DNA of 64,000 nt from Ferdinandcohnia sp036962685 (GTDB lineage: Bacteria > Bacillota > Bacilli > Bacillales > Bacillaceae_L): NCBI RefSeq assembly GCF_036962685.1, contig NZ_JBALOP010000025.1, forward strand, positions 124,001-188,000. The letters are read 5' to 3'. Below are positions 8,437-16,607 of this stretch, piece after piece; position 1 is the first letter of the stretch, and each line of letters opens with the position of its first letter. The notes under the pieces are model-generated. The model was not told where the DNA came from. It did no database searches and saw only the letters and a list, made by a program, of their open reading frames with translations. Made by a program: the position numbers and the translations under genes.

Positions 8437-10319
8437 GGCTTTTAACAGTTGAAAATCTATCAAAAAGCTACGCCGAAAAAACATTGTTTGAGGAAATCTC
8501 CTTTAGCATTACGGATAATGAACGGATTGGTATCATCGGTGTCAACGGAACCGGTAAATCAACACTTTTAAAAATCATTGCTGGAGTGGAAGAGGCGGAC
8601 CATGGGGAAATCATGCATTCAAAAGGTTACACGATCAGCTATTTACCCCAGCAGCCTGAATTTTCAAAGGGAAATACCGTTCTTGATCAGGTCTTCCAGG
8701 GAAATACGCCACTCCTTCGTTTATTAAAAGAATACGAGGAAGCGATGATTCGAATCGAAAAGGATCCGATGAACACTACAAATCAGGAAAGGTTATATGA
8801 CCTACAGCAAAAAATGGATGCTGCCAATGCATGGGAATCAAATTCAAGCGCAAAGGCAGTATTATCAAAGCTAGGGATAACGGATTTTTCTCAAGATGTA
8901 ATGGAACTGTCGGGTGGACAAAAGAAGCGTGTAGCACTTGCTCAGAGTTTAATTGAGGTTCCAGACTTATTGATTCTGGATGAACCTACAAACCATTTAG
9001 ATTACGACACCATTAAATGGCTTGAGGATTATCTTGCTAAATACAATGGGGCTTTACTAGTTGTCACCCATGATCGTTATTTTTTAGACCGTGTGACAAA
9101 TCGAATTATCGAGCTTGATGAGGGTAATCTCTATACCTATACCGGTAACTATAGTAGTTTTTTAGAGGCAAAAGCGCTTCGACTTGAACAGGAGATGGCA
9201 TCAGAATTAAAACGTCAAAATTTATATAGACGTGAGCTTGCTTGGATTCGACGTGGTGCCAAAGCAAGAACAACAAAGCAAAAGGCACGGATTCAACGTT
9301 TTGAAGATATCGAGAATGCCAAAAAAACCGTGAACTCCGAAACGGTTGATATTTCAGTTGGTGGCAGTAGGCTCGGTAAAAAGGTTATTGAATTAAAAAA
9401 TGTTTCAAAGAGCTTTAGTGGAACAAAAATTTTGAAGGATGTGAATTTGCTCGTTAAACCAGGTGACCGAATTGGAATTGTGGGTCGAAATGGAAGTGGA
9501 AAATCCACATTATTAAATATCATTGCAGGTCAGATTCCAGTGGATACGGGTGAAATTGAGATTGGGCAAACAGTAAAGCTTGCTTACTATACCCAGGAAA
9601 GCATGGATTTGGACCTGAATAAACGCATGATTGAATATATTAAGGAAACGGCCGAAATGATTCAAACTCTTGATGGAAAAATGATTTCAGCAGCCCAAAT
9701 GCTTGAGCGTTTTTTATTCCCAATGCATACACATGGCACGCCAATTCGAAAGCTTTCCGGTGGAGAACGAAGACGGTTGTACTTATTGAAAATAATCATG
9801 GGTGAGCCAAATGTTTTATTATTGGATGAACCGACAAATGATTTGGACACTCATACATTGACTGTCTTAGAGGATTATTTAGAGGACTTCCCAGGTGTTG
9901 TCATTACGGTTTCCCATGATCGCTATTTCCTGGATAAGGTAACTGACCAGCTCTTGATTTTTGAAGAAGGACATAAGATTTCAACATATTTTGGAGAATA
10001 CTCAGATTACCTTGAGAAAAATTCAATTGAAGCTGCACAAGCTGTCCAAAAAGTAAAAATCGAAAAGGCATCCTTAGCTGAAACACCAAAGCCAAAGAAA
10101 AAGAAGCTATCCTACAAAGAACAGCTAGAATGGGATGAAATTGAAGGGAAAATCGAAGCCCAAGAGGAGAAGGTTGCTACACTTGTAAAAGAAATTGAAG
10201 CAGCTGGAAGTGACTATCAGAAGGCACAGCAAGCAATGGATGATCATACCAAGGAATCCGAGGTTCTTGACCAATTACTTGAACGATGGGCAGAGCTATC
10301 AGAACTTGTAAGTGAATAA
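8433..10319 (+). CDS. yfmR: ABC-F ATPase, Uup/YfmR type translation factor
   Basis: A 628-residue soluble protein with two ABC ATPase domains and no membrane segments. The first domain has Walker A GVNGTGKST and signature LSGGQKKR. The interdomain P-site linker is a charged helical pair around WIRRGAKARTTKQKARI. The second domain has GRNGSGKST and LSGGERRR. A C-terminal Lys-rich linker and coiled coil (from about residue 550) identify the Uup/YfmR branch. Such proteins bind the ribosomal E site and relieve stalled translation; YfmR has been tied to stalling at Pro-containing motifs. The start ATG overlaps the upstream HD gene stop, so it is likely expressed by coupling. A GGCCCGG terminator follows. 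Confidence 0.92.
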   Translation: MRLLTVENLSKSYAEKTLFEEISFSITDNERIGIIGVNGTGKSTLLKIIAGVEEADHGEIMHSKGYTISYLPQQPEFSKGNTVLDQVFQGNTPLLRLLKEYEEAMIRIEKDPMNTTNQERLYDLQQKMDAANAWESNSSAKAVLSKLGITDFSQDVMELSGGQKKRVALAQSLIEVPDLLILDEPTNHLDYDTIKWLEDYLAKYNGALLVVTHDRYFLDRVTNRIIELDEGNLYTYTGNYSSFLEAKALRLEQEMASELKRQNLYRRELAWIRRGAKARTTKQKARIQRFEDIENAKKTVNSETVDISVGGSRLGKKVIELKNVSKSFSGTKILKDVNLLVKPGDRIGIVGRNGSGKSTLLNIIAGQIPVDTGEIEIGQTVKLAYYTQESMDLDLNKRMIEYIKETAEMIQTLDGKMISAAQMLERFLFPMHTHGTPIRKLSGGERRRLYLLKIIMGEPNVLLLDEPTNDLDTHTLTVLEDYLEDFPGVVITVSHDRYFLDKVTDQLLIFEEGHKISTYFGEYSDYLEKNSIEAAQAVQKVKIEKASLAETPKPKKKKLSYKEQLEWDEIEGKIEAQEEKVATLVKEIEAAGSDYQKAQQAMDDHTKESEVLDQLLERWAELSELVSE

Positions 10320-10323
10320 AAGG

Positions 10324-10351
10324 GTGGCCCGGCATAGAACCGGGCCTTCTT
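10324..10351 (+). terminator. yfmR terminator
   Basis: The perfect seven-base arms GGCCCGG (10326-10332) and CCGGGCC (10340-10346) enclose a seven-base loop and are followed by TTCTT. Confidence 0.65.
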
Positions 10352-10352
10352 A

Positions 10353-10552
10353 ATCAAATACGCCTTCGCGTATTTGATGCCCGATTTTTTTAGGCCCACA
10401 CGAGGTGGGTCACAAAAACGAAGACATCAGGACGTGGCGTTTTTAGTCTTTGATCCTGTGCTCGAAAACTTTCCCTTGAAAAATCGTGGCATCCGCCCGA
10501 GGCTATAACATTATTCAGTTGGGGTTTAATCCCCCGACTGAATAAAGTTATA
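10353..10552. repeat. Cluster of hairpins, structured non-coding element
   Basis: About 200 bp between two converging genes holds four further stems. ATCAAATACGC/GCGTATTTGAT (10353-10378) is perfect with a CTTC loop. GGCCCAC/GTGGGTC lies near 10393-10412. AAAAACG (10414-10420) pairs with CGTTTTT (10438-10444). A final long stem pairs TATAAC-TTATTCAGTTGGGG (10504-10524) with CCCCCGACTGAATAA-GTTATA (10531-10552). No coding frame fits. It may be a MITE, an insertion-sequence remnant or a structured RNA. Confidence 0.6.
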
Positions 10553-11582
10553 ATCGCTTAGCTCCTAAGTATCGTGTTTGCCAATAGTTAATCGTCATAT
10601 CATCAATACTTACACCATCCGTCGAATCTGCGTGGATGAATTTATTGTTACCAAGGTAAATTCCTGCATGCGAAGGGCCAGGCTTATACGTTTGAAAAAA
10701 GACAATATCGCCCACACTCGGTGCAGACACGCTTGCCCCTTGGCTCCAAATACCTGGAACCGTACGAGAGATATTAGCCCCTTTTTGAGCAAAAACAAAT
10801 TGTAAAAAGCCACTGCAATCAAATCCAATTGGAGTAGTTCCACCCCAGACATAGGGAACTCCAATATAATTCATCGCAATTGAGACCACACTAGCATCCA
10901 CAGGTGGAGCTTCAATTGTTACGGGTGTTGCCTCATTCGTTTCGGGATTTGAATTTGTTATTGATTGAGCCGTGACAACCGTTGCTTTTTTGATGGTAAG
11001 TCCTCTTACATTTTTGTTTTTCATAATGTGGTCGATCGTTTCTTCAGTTGCTAGCCCATTTGCTTCTAAATTAAACTTCTTTTGGTATGCCTTTACACTT
11101 GCTTCCGTGACTGTTTCAAATTTTCCATCTATCAATCCACTGTAAAATCTTAGTCTTTGTAATTTGGATTGAAGCTGCTTTACCGCAGGACCTTCGTCAC
11201 CAACTGAGTAGAAAGCGGGCTTGGGCTGTAGAATGACTTCATTTAATTTTTCTAGAGTTGTTTCTCCGGCGATTCCATCAATTTTTAATTCAAATAATTC
11301 TTGGAATCTCTTAACGGCTTCCTGGGTTGATGCCCCATAGTGACCATCAATTGTTTCATAATAAAAATTTAATTTATGTAGCTCAAATTGAAGAAAGCGA
11401 ACCTGATAACCAGTATGGCCGTAGCGCAATTCCTGTTTTGTATCAAATTGATAGTTTTTGTCTAGTAATGGATCTAAGTATTGCTTTTCTGATGCATCTG
11501 CTGCAAGTGGGGCGCCAAAGAAAAATCCGGCCGCAAGTGACGTCACGACAATAGCCTCGCGGGTTCCATAGCGTTTTTTCAT
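10548..11582 (-). CDS. C40 family (NlpC/P60) peptidoglycan hydrolase with two PG-binding domains
   Basis: A 344-residue secreted protein that should cut peptide stems of peptidoglycan. The order is a signal peptide (Lys/Arg-rich start, hydrophobic core, ADASEKQ cleavage region), then two PG_binding_1 repeats (about residues 50-110 with GHYGASTQEAVKRFQ, and 125-185 with GKFETVTEASVKAYQ), then a Thr/Pro/Glu linker, then NlpC/P60. The catalytic Cys is in FDCSGFLQFV and the His in PSHAGIYLG. An AGGAGG-like site lies upstream. The gene is isolated, with a hairpin cluster downstream. The resemblance is to the endopeptidase class; the exact bond cut is unknown. Confidence 0.92.
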   Translation of the reverse strand: MKKRYGTREAIVVTSLAAGFFFGAPLAADASEKQYLDPLLDKNYQFDTKQELRYGHTGYQVRFLQFELHKLNFYYETIDGHYGASTQEAVKRFQELFELKIDGIAGETTLEKLNEVILQPKPAFYSVGDEGPAVKQLQSKLQRLRFYSGLIDGKFETVTEASVKAYQKKFNLEANGLATEETIDHIMKNKNVRGLTIKKATVVTAQSITNSNPETNEATPVTIEAPPVDASVVSIAMNYIGVPYVWGGTTPIGFDCSGFLQFVFAQKGANISRTVPGIWSQGASVSAPSVGDIVFFQTYKPGPSHAGIYLGNNKFIHADSTDGVSIDDMTINYWQTRYLGAKRL

Positions 11583-12007
11583 TGAGGTTCCTCCTTGATG
11601 TTTGCAAAAAGCAAAAATAGTCTAGTTTTCGAAAGGTTTGTTGGATAAAAAAGCTATGGAAGAGATATAGTACTTTAACTAGAGAAAAGGCGTATTACAA
11701 TTTTAATTCTTATCACAACAAAAGCGAAAACAACTCTTTAATTGAATACACATTTATGATATTTAGGTAAATAAGCTATTATGACAATAATGTTGAATTT
11801 TAGTACATAAGTGCTAATATTAGACAAGTTTAATGTTTAGCTAAAACATAGAAGTTTCAAGGTGTTGTATGCTATTATAGAAAAAATGTAAATACATATA
11901 AAAATAGATATTGGATTGAGGTTAGCACAAGCGCTCGTAATGGATAATTGGTTATTGCGTGTGCTACAATTACGGTAGTTGATTTCGTAGGAGAAGGAGC
12001 GGTAGAT
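11583..12007. other. Divergent intergenic region, nlpC/P60 gene and cvfC
   Basis: These 425 bases are AT-rich and hold no supported gene. Near the right end, TGCTACAAT (with TACAAT at 11965-11970) is an extended -10 candidate for cvfC, giving a leader of about 30 nt. The upstream in-frame part of the cvfC ORF from 11948 is not counted as coding. Nothing else structured was recognised. Confidence 0.5.
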
Positions 12008-13132
12008 ATGAAAATTAAATCAATTGAACCAACACCTAGTCCGAATACAATGAAGATTATATTAGACGAGGAACTACCAAAAGGAAAAAGCAATAATTAT
12101 AAAATCGAAAACATAGATCAAGCACCACCACTTATTAAAGAAATTATGGCTATCGAAGGCATTAAAGGTGTTTATCATGTCGCCGATTTCTTAGCAGTTG
12201 AAAGAAATGCAAGGTATGATTGGCAGGAACTATTACCCAATGTACGTAGAGTCTTTGGGGAAGATGTGACTGAAGGGGAAAATGAAGGGTCGAAGCTCGA
12301 CGAACATTTTGGAGAAGTAAAGGTTTTTGTGCAAATGTATAAAGGGCTTCCAATGCAGGTTAAGCTTCACGACGGTGAACAAGAGTTCCGTTTTGGATTA
12401 CCTGGGGTGTTCAGAGATGCATTACTAGGGGCTCAAGAGGTTTCAGGAAATGTTGTACTAGAACGGGAATGGAAGGAACAAGGCGTCCGTTATGGCAACC
12501 ATGATGAAATCGGAAAAGAAGTTGTCGATGAGCTTGCTGCAGCCTATCCGAAAGAAAGACTCGACCGAATTGTAAAGCAAATTTCGGAGCAATCTTCAGC
12601 TCCAACTATACAAAAACGGCAATCCTATAAGGTTATATTGGAGATGCTGGATGATCCTGATTGGACCAAACGTTATGCATGCTTAGAGCAAATGGATCCA
12701 GAAGAAGATGATATACCAGTACTTGCGAAAGCCTTGAAAGATGAAAAGCCGTCAATCCGTCGGTTAGCAACTGTTTATTTAGGAATGATTGAAAAGCCTT
12801 CTGTATTGCCATATCTGTACGAAGCATTAAAGGATAAGTCAGTTACAGTTAGAAGAACGGCTGGTGATTGTTTGTCAGATATTGGTGACCCAGCTGCTAT
12901 TGGTGCAATGTGTGAAGCACTTCAGGATTCAAGTAAGCTAGTAAGGTGGAGGGCTGCTATGTTTTTATTTGAGGTTGGCGATGAAACAGCACTTGATGAC
13001 CTTAAAGCGGCAGAAAACGATTCAGAATTTGAAGTGAAAATGCAAATCAAACTAGCCATCGAACGCATCGAGGGTGGCGAGGAAGCAAAGGGTTCAGTTT
13101 GGAAGCAAATGACGGAAAGCAGGAAGAGCTAA
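12008..13132 (+). CDS. cvfC: Conserved virulence factor C family protein (Nfu_N plus HEAT repeats)
   Basis: A 374-residue soluble protein equivalent to B. subtilis YpgR. Residues 1-85 match the Nfu/NifU N-terminal scaffold domain (PSPNTMKIILDE and IEGIKGVYHVADFLAVER). The middle part is unassigned. Residues about 200-355 form helical HEAT-like repeats (DDPDWTKRYACLEQM, DEKPSIRRLATVYLG, DKSVTVRRTAGDCLSD, DSSKLVRWRAAMFLFE). The C-terminal Cys motif of true Nfu is absent, so it is not an Fe-S carrier in the usual sense. The start is set at 12008 by GGAGAAGGAG. Its molecular role is unclear; the name comes from a Staphylococcus virulence phenotype. Confidence 0.85.
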   Translation: MKIKSIEPTPSPNTMKIILDEELPKGKSNNYKIENIDQAPPLIKEIMAIEGIKGVYHVADFLAVERNARYDWQELLPNVRRVFGEDVTEGENEGSKLDEHFGEVKVFVQMYKGLPMQVKLHDGEQEFRFGLPGVFRDALLGAQEVSGNVVLEREWKEQGVRYGNHDEIGKEVVDELAAAYPKERLDRIVKQISEQSSAPTIQKRQSYKVILEMLDDPDWTKRYACLEQMDPEEDDIPVLAKALKDEKPSIRRLATVYLGMIEKPSVLPYLYEALKDKSVTVRRTAGDCLSDIGDPAAIGAMCEALQDSSKLVRWRAAMFLFEVGDETALDDLKAAENDSEFEVKMQIKLAIERIEGGEEAKGSVWKQMTESRKS

Positions 13133-13186
13133 AAGGTGAATTTATTCACTTAAAATAGGTAAATGGTATTTGATTTTGTTTCAAAA

Positions 13187-13215
13187 TTGATTTAGTGTGC
13201 TCAAAATAGTATGCT
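13187..13215 (+). promoter_or_regulatory. Sigma-A type promoter of brxA
   Basis: TTGATT (13187-13192) and TATGCT (13210-13215) are spaced 17 bp apart, about 30 bp before the brxA start. Confidence 0.6.
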
Positions 13216-13246
13216 TATTTTATTGAAATAATAGGGAGGGATTTAT

Positions 13247-13681
13247 ATGTCAATGGCATATGATGAATATATGAAGCAAATCGTAAAGCCGATGCGCCAA
13301 GAGCTTGTAGTCGCTGGCTTTGACGAGCTTCAAACAGATGAAGAAGTTGAAAACTTCATGGAGCAAGCGGAAGGTACAACACTCGTTGTTGTGAACTCTG
13401 TGTGCGGATGTGCTGCAGGACTGGCAAGACCTGCTGTAACACAAGCTGTTCTAAATAACGAGAAAAAGCCAGACCATCTTGTAACAGTATTTGCTGGTCA
13501 AGATAAAGAAGCAACTGCAAAGATGAGAGAGTACTTCGAAGGCTATGAGCCATCATCTCCATCAATGGCTTTATTAAAAGGCAAGGAAGTTGTACATTTC
13601 ATTCCACGACACGAAATTGAATCAAATTCAATGGAAGCAATCATGGAAAATGTAACTTCTGCATTAAATAAACATTGCTAA
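13247..13681 (+). CDS. brxA: Bacilliredoxin BrxA
   Basis: A 144-residue thioredoxin-fold protein that removes bacillithiol from S-bacillithiolated proteins after oxidative stress in the cytosol. The redox motif CGC is at residues 53-55 (SVCGCAAG), as in the YphP/BrxA family, followed by the RPAVTQAVLN helix and the HLVTVFAGQD strand. GGGAGGG precedes the ATG. In B. subtilis the yphP gene is likewise near ypgR. A 29-bp promoter match lies just upstream, so it is probably transcribed separately from cvfC. Distinguishing BrxA from paralogue BrxB rests on neighbourhood and sequence memory. Confidence 0.93.
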   Translation: MSMAYDEYMKQIVKPMRQELVVAGFDELQTDEEVENFMEQAEGTTLVVVNSVCGCAAGLARPAVTQAVLNNEKKPDHLVTVFAGQDKEATAKMREYFEGYEPSSPSMALLKGKEVVHFIPRHEIESNSMEAIMENVTSALNKHC

Positions 13682-13725
13682 AGATGTCATTATGACATCT
13701 TTTTTTGTACAAAATAGGTGATAGT

Positions 13726-14508
13726 ATGATTGTAACTACTGCGGGACGAACAAATGATGAAATGATGAAATTGGCTAAAATAGTTGCTGCTAAACTTGAT
13801 GCATCTTATATCCAGAGGAATAAGCGTTCCATTGCCAATCTTCAAGAATTAACCGAAGAAGATATCCTTGTTGTTGGAAAAAATCGAATTGAAATTCATC
13901 CTAGATATGGAGACGAACCACTTTTCTTTCACCCAAATTCCGCTATGTTTCGAATGAAGCGAATAATGAAAGGCGATTACGACCCATTTATCCAGGCTTC
14001 AGGTTTGACGGAAGGGAACTCTATCCTAGATTGTACCTTAGGCTTAGGATCTGACAGTATTGTCGCAAGCTTTGTCGTTGGTGAGACAGGAAAGGTTGTG
14101 TCTCTAGAAGGAAACAAATATTTGTTTTATCTTTTAAAAGGCGGATTGAAAAGCTGGGATACCGGATACCCAATGATGAACAAGGCTATGGGCCGGATTG
14201 AAGTACTGCACGAGACGTATGAGAGTTATTTAGCTAGCTGCCCACCTAAGAGCTTTGATGTTGTGTATTTTGACCCGATGTTTGAAGAAACCATTGAAGA
14301 ATCGGAAGGGATTAAGGGACTTCGTCAATTTGCGATTTATTCAACATTAAGTCCAGAAGCGATAAAAGCAGCAAAACGAGTCGCAAAACAAAAAGTGGTG
14401 CTAAAGGACCACTGGAAAAGTGAACAATTTAAGAAATACGGTTTCACAGTGTTTAAACGAAAAACTGCTAAATTCCATTTCGGGGTGATTGATGTAGAGG
14501 GTTCATGA
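13726..14508 (+). CDS. ypiP: Class I SAM-dependent methyltransferase-like protein (YpiP family)
   Basis: A 260-residue protein with a Rossmann-type SAM site. ILDCTLGLGSDSIVAS (about residues 104-119) is motif I, GKVVSLEGNKYL holds the acidic residue after strand 2, and VVYFDPMFEE resembles the DPPY/DPMF catalytic loop of N-methyltransferases acting on nucleic acid. The family is known in Bacillus as YpiP and has no firmly assigned substrate. TAGGTGATAG precedes the ATG at 13726, and the longer ORF from 13705 lacks a site. It follows brxA by 44 nt and precedes a small basic protein gene. Confidence 0.8.
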   Translation: MIVTTAGRTNDEMMKLAKIVAAKLDASYIQRNKRSIANLQELTEEDILVVGKNRIEIHPRYGDEPLFFHPNSAMFRMKRIMKGDYDPFIQASGLTEGNSILDCTLGLGSDSIVASFVVGETGKVVSLEGNKYLFYLLKGGLKSWDTGYPMMNKAMGRIEVLHETYESYLASCPPKSFDVVYFDPMFEETIEESEGIKGLRQFAIYSTLSPEAIKAAKRVAKQKVVLKDHWKSEQFKKYGFTVFKRKTAKFHFGVIDVEGS

Positions 14509-14553
14509 TAAAATTCCACACCTTTGGTTATTTTAAATAACGGAGGTGATGAA

Positions 14554-14685
14554 ATGGCAAAGCGTAAAAAAGATCCTACAACAATTGGTTTAGGCTCTCC
14601 AAATGTGGAGGGACAAGGGACGACAAATCGCGAAACAGGACAAATGGAAATGGACTCTTCTCGAAAGAAGAAAAAGAAGAATTAG
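14554..14685 (+). CDS. Small basic protein, YuzL-like (43 aa)
   Basis: A perfect CGGAGGTGAT ribosome binding site precedes this 43-codon ORF. The product begins MAKRKKDPTTIGL, has a Gly/Asn/Thr-rich middle (EGQGTTNRETGQ) and ends in a Lys run. The N-terminal pattern resembles YuzL-type and other small spore-associated proteins of Bacillus, but the match is from memory and tentative. No membrane segment is present. It is likely real because of the start signal and the terminator that follows at 14712-14740. Confidence 0.7.
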   Translation: MAKRKKDPTTIGLGSPNVEGQGTTNRETGQMEMDSSRKKKKKN

Positions 14686-14711
14686 AAAATGAATTACATA
14701 TGACCACAAAA

Positions 14712-14740
14712 ATAAAGCCCGCTTTAAAAGCGGGTTTCTT
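14712..14740. terminator. Terminator after the YuzL-like gene
   Basis: GCCCGCTT pairs with AAGCGGGT around a short loop, with AAA to the left and TTTCTTT to the right. It also follows the minus-strand micropeptide and may work in both directions. Confidence 0.7.
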
Positions 14741-14811
14741 TATTCAGTCACAGAACAATAAATAAAATATACTAATGTAACAACACTTGCAATACCAAAA
14801 ATCCACTCCAT
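14740..14811 (-). CDS. KdpF-like membrane micropeptide, 23 aa
   Basis: On the minus strand GAAAGGTGG precedes an ATG that opens 23 codons: MEWIFGIASVVTLVY followed by FIYCSVTE. The product is a single membrane helix with the Gly near the start and the Tyr-x-x-Tyr and terminal Glu pattern of KdpF, the tiny accessory subunit of the KdpFABC potassium ATPase. No kdpA, kdpB or kdpC is in the window, so this would be an orphan. The call rests on the start signal, the codon-complete ORF and the resemblance; it is not certain. Confidence 0.5.
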   Translation of the reverse strand: MEWIFGIASVVTLVYFIYCSVTE

Positions 14812-14976
14812 AACAATGAATCCACCTTTCAAATATGTATACTACCCTTATAGTATCAAATAACGAAGATTTTATGAACTTTATTTTTTCAAAATAATTC
14901 CTGATGCTGCTTGAAAATGAGAATTTCGTTTTTTTTCCTAATTAGGCATTTATCCTTATTTTTTTATATTTTCGTA

Positions 14977-14991
14977 NNNNNNNNNNNNNNN
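14977..14991. other. Assembly gap (15 N)
   Basis: Fifteen undetermined bases are directly visible. They lie 49 bases before the ypjP start, so the ypjP promoter may be partly missing from the sequence. Confidence 1.
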
Positions 14992-15039
14992 GTGTTAAAA
15001 TGGGCTTATGGGTAAATGTGTTGAAAGGGCGTTTTGGTT

Positions 15040-15633
15040 ATGAAAAAGTGGTTGCGTAAAGCATTAGTTGTTTCATTCTCCATTTTAACGCTTGGATTGG
15101 TAGCGCCTCCACCAGCTCTTACAATGGAGCAAGCAGATGCGGATAAGCCAAGTAAGTTAAATGCGATAAATGAACAAAATGCGGAGTCGAAGCTATATTC
15201 TGAGTTTCAATCGAATTATGGATATGATAGTAGAAGCTTTGTTACGTATGCAATGACACAGGCCGAAACGAAATCTTTCGAAAAATTTGGAAGTAAAATC
15301 GGACCTGTAATTGAAGATGAATTCCGAACTGAAATTTTACCAAGAATTGAAAGTGTCATTGGGTTATTGGCAGAGCAATACCCAGCAGAACAGCTCGACC
15401 AACTTGAAATTTCAGAGCAACCGTCTGGCGGAAATGGGGAGAAGATTTTCCATATTTTCGATAAAACAAGCGGGAAGGATGTTGTTCGCTTCCATGTGCG
15501 CAAAGATCATCCACCACAGGATGGCTATTGGTTTAATTTCCACTATCACACACACCATGATGGATTCCAAACACATCATGCTTTAGGTGATATTTATTGG
15601 GATAAAAATACACCGCCGAAATGGCTGAGTTAA
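15040..15633 (+). CDS. ypjP: YpjP family secreted protein
   Basis: A 197-residue protein with a signal peptide (MKKWLRKALVVSFSILTLGL) followed by APPPALT. The mature part is soluble and ends in a His-rich segment (NFHYHTHHDGFQTHHALGDIYW) that could bind metal; its function is unknown. YpjP lies between thy and ilvA in B. subtilis, as here. The ATG at 15040 follows GAAAGGGCG; an in-frame TTG at 15034 is less likely. Several Pro-Pro pairs occur (APPP, DHPPQD, NTPPKW), of possible interest because the next gene encodes a Pro-Pro-endopeptidase-like enzyme. A good terminator follows. Confidence 0.85.
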   Translation: MKKWLRKALVVSFSILTLGLVAPPPALTMEQADADKPSKLNAINEQNAESKLYSEFQSNYGYDSRSFVTYAMTQAETKSFEKFGSKIGPVIEDEFRTEILPRIESVIGLLAEQYPAEQLDQLEISEQPSGGNGEKIFHIFDKTSGKDVVRFHVRKDHPPQDGYWFNFHYHTHHDGFQTHHALGDIYWDKNTPPKWLS

Positions 15634-15641
15634 TAATAAGG

Positions 15642-15690
15642 AAAGGTAGTTCAAGGTCGCATTTGCGAATTCTTGGACTACCTTTTTTGT
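15642..15690 (+). terminator. ypjP terminator
   Basis: AAAGGTAGTTCAAG pairs with CTTGGACTACCTTT, with one mismatch, and is followed by a T-run. Confidence 0.8.
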
Positions 15691-15833
15691 CGTTCAGTTT
15701 CTCTTAGAAGAAGTTTCCACTTCGTGTCTAGCAGACTCATTTTTCGAAACATGTTATACTATCTTTACAATTTACTAGAAGAGTGCGCTATTTTACATCT
15801 ACAATCTATTTACATTTTAGGGAGAGCATTCTT

Positions 15834-16550
15834 ATGAATAAAACAGCTATTCTTACACTTCTATTTGTGCTAGTCGGCTTTACCTATCATCCTGGTGAAG
15901 CATCCCCAGACGGAGTACCACTTAAAGACTATCAATCTCTCACACTTTATACGGAAACATCAAATTTGAAAAACTTTGAGATGTTAAAAGAGATTATTTT
16001 TTTGCCAGAGTCGAAGTTTAACGAATCAGATGCAGCAAAAATGATTGAACGAGTGAATCAAATAGATAATATTATTTTGCAGGGATTGGTTGATGAAGGC
16101 GTAGTCCTGAAGCTTTTTACTGGTCTTTTAACGGAAGAGCCTACGGCAGCCTATTTGGAGGGGAAAAAGCCCCGTGGGTATAGTAAAAATGGTCCGACAT
16201 GGGATAATGTGCTGGGCATCGGTGGTTCTGAGGTTGTGCTAGCGAAAATTGGGTTTAGCGAAAAAGGGAAGGGCCATGGGTCTATCAATTTAGAGTTGCA
16301 TGAGCTCGCCCATTCAATCGACAAATTTGTGTTTGATTCCATTAGCAAGGATCCTTATTTTCTAGCAATTTGGCATAAGGAAGTAAAACAATTATTCCCG
16401 AATCGTGCTTATTTTAGCGATTATCCCGAGGAATATTTTGCGGAAGCCTTTGCGATGTACTATCTTTCTGAACAGTCAAGAAATCAATTGAAACATACAG
16501 CACCTATGACCTACCAGCTTTTTGTCGAATTAAGTAAAACTCGGCAATGA
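15834..16550 (+). CDS. Secreted zinc metalloendopeptidase, anthrax lethal factor/PPEP-like
   Basis: A 238-residue exported protease. A signal peptide (MNKTAILTLLFVLVGFTYHPGEAS) is followed by a single catalytic domain. The zinc site is HELAHSID (HExxH) at about residue 159, and the third ligand probably lies in YPEEYFAEAFAMYY near residue 200. This arrangement, with a Gly-rich strand before HExxH, matches the ATLF-like domain of Pro-Pro endopeptidases (PPEP), which are about this size. PPEPs cut surface proteins between two prolines. GGGAGAG precedes the ATG at 15834; the ORF upstream to 15783 is not supported. The target is unknown. Confidence 0.8.
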   Translation: MNKTAILTLLFVLVGFTYHPGEASPDGVPLKDYQSLTLYTETSNLKNFEMLKEIIFLPESKFNESDAAKMIERVNQIDNIILQGLVDEGVVLKLFTGLLTEEPTAAYLEGKKPRGYSKNGPTWDNVLGIGGSEVVLAKIGFSEKGKGHGSINLELHELAHSIDKFVFDSISKDPYFLAIWHKEVKQLFPNRAYFSDYPEEYFAEAFAMYYLSEQSRNQLKHTAPMTYQLFVELSKTRQ

Positions 16551-16607
16551 TTTCAGCTTGCTTTTGTAGTAAGATAATAGCATGAAGTTGTGCAAGGAGT
16601 GAATCTA

